Below the pieces are notes generated by a model. The model was given only the letters and a program-made list of their open reading frames with translations, was not told the origin of the DNA and searched no databases. A DNA stretch of 13,502 nt, from NCBI GenBank assembly GCA_035558335.1, contig DATMCM010000692.1:1-13502 (forward strand), given 5' to 3'. Source of the stretch: Onstottus_B sp035558335. Lineage in GTDB: Bacteria; Acidobacteriota; Blastocatellia; UBA7656. Numbering within the stretch: the first letter of the stretch is position 1; every line of letters begins with the position of its first letter. Below are positions 13,324-13,502 of this stretch, piece after piece. Position numbers and translations under genes: made by a program.

Positions 13324-13414
13324 CCTGTACGGGCGCCCCTCCGTGGGCGCCCCTCATAACGCGTCGCGTATAGCATTTCGAGAAGGGGCGCCCACGGAGG
13401 GACGCCCGTACAGG
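13324..13414. repeat. Long palindromic element IR2
   Basis: The arms at 13324-13354 and 13384-13414 are reverse complementary over 31 bases with one mismatch, around a 29-base loop. The left arm begins CCTGTACGGGCGCCCC. It is related to IR1 at 310-393, with the same outer CCTGTA, the same inner CCGTGG and the same end. It begins 12 bases after the stop codon of the metallo-beta-lactamase-fold gene, so both copies sit just behind a stop codon. The remaining 88 bases to the window end show no gene that I can support. Confidence 0.85.
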
Positions 13415-13502
13415 TCAGCTTAGTGGCTGGAGACCATCGAAAGCGCTAGGCGATCACTCGATCCTTTCGCAATCCGGCGATACGCTGGTCCTCGAAACCG
13501 AG

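Noticed and set aside
13446..13502. Short open frames on both strands at the window end
   Set aside because: Stretches of fewer than 20 codons without a start or recognisable motif; cannot be separated from chance without the next bases.

Overview
This window looks like a bacterial chromosome segment of moderately high GC. It holds most of an arginine biosynthesis locus followed by an accessory region. The carbamoyltransferase is of the N-acyl-ornithine type (N-acetyl- or N-succinylornithine), not classical ornithine carbamoyltransferase. Together with secreted HEAT-repeat/cyclophilin and metallo-beta-lactamase-fold proteins, and several families of short intergenic repeats, this suggests an environmental lineage such as Acidobacteriota. 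That assignment is an inference from gene content and style only, and other deep-branching phyla are possible.

Layout. Positions 1-3648 read left to right and carry the end of argC, then argD, the argF-type acylornithine carbamoyltransferase, and argB. A small secreted protein of unknown function follows (3701-4159). Three genes then lie on the minus strand: a cupin (4315-4785), a GxxExxY family protein with a PD-(D/E)XK-type motif (4841-5263), and argH (5341-6720). A molybdopterin oxidoreductase (6880-8940) is divergent from argH. A lower-GC toxin-antitoxin-like pair (9192-9840) has a Doc/Fic-family toxin whose catalytic motif is degenerate. Next come a secreted HEAT-repeat protein fused to a cyclophilin domain (9992-12163) and a secreted metallo-beta-lactamase-fold hydrolase (12289-13311).

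Function. ArgC, ArgD, the acylornithine carbamoyltransferase, ArgB and ArgH cover the path from N-acylglutamate to arginine. The first acylation step, the deacylase and argininosuccinate synthase (ArgG) are not in the window. The key specificity residue of the carbamoyltransferase is threonine, neither the Glu of acetyl-type enzymes nor the Pro of succinyl-type enzymes, so the acyl group used by this pathway is open.

Repeats. Three kinds of intergenic repeat are visible. (a) Five copies of a roughly 42-bp element with core ATAGACCGCGGATGACAC lie at 1567, 4223, 4285, 4809 and 5317. Four genes end inside copies of it, and two copies flank the GxxExxY gene in inverted orientation. (b) Two near-perfect long palindromes, related to each other, lie at 310-393 and 13324-13414. 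(c) A CCACAAAGGCAC-type inverted repeat lies between argF and argB, with a degraded relative upstream of the molybdopterin gene. The repeats and their relation to gene ends and to the GxxExxY gene are the most unusual part of the window.

No tRNA, rRNA, CRISPR array or recognisable transposase was found. No stretch longer than 300 bases lacks a gene.
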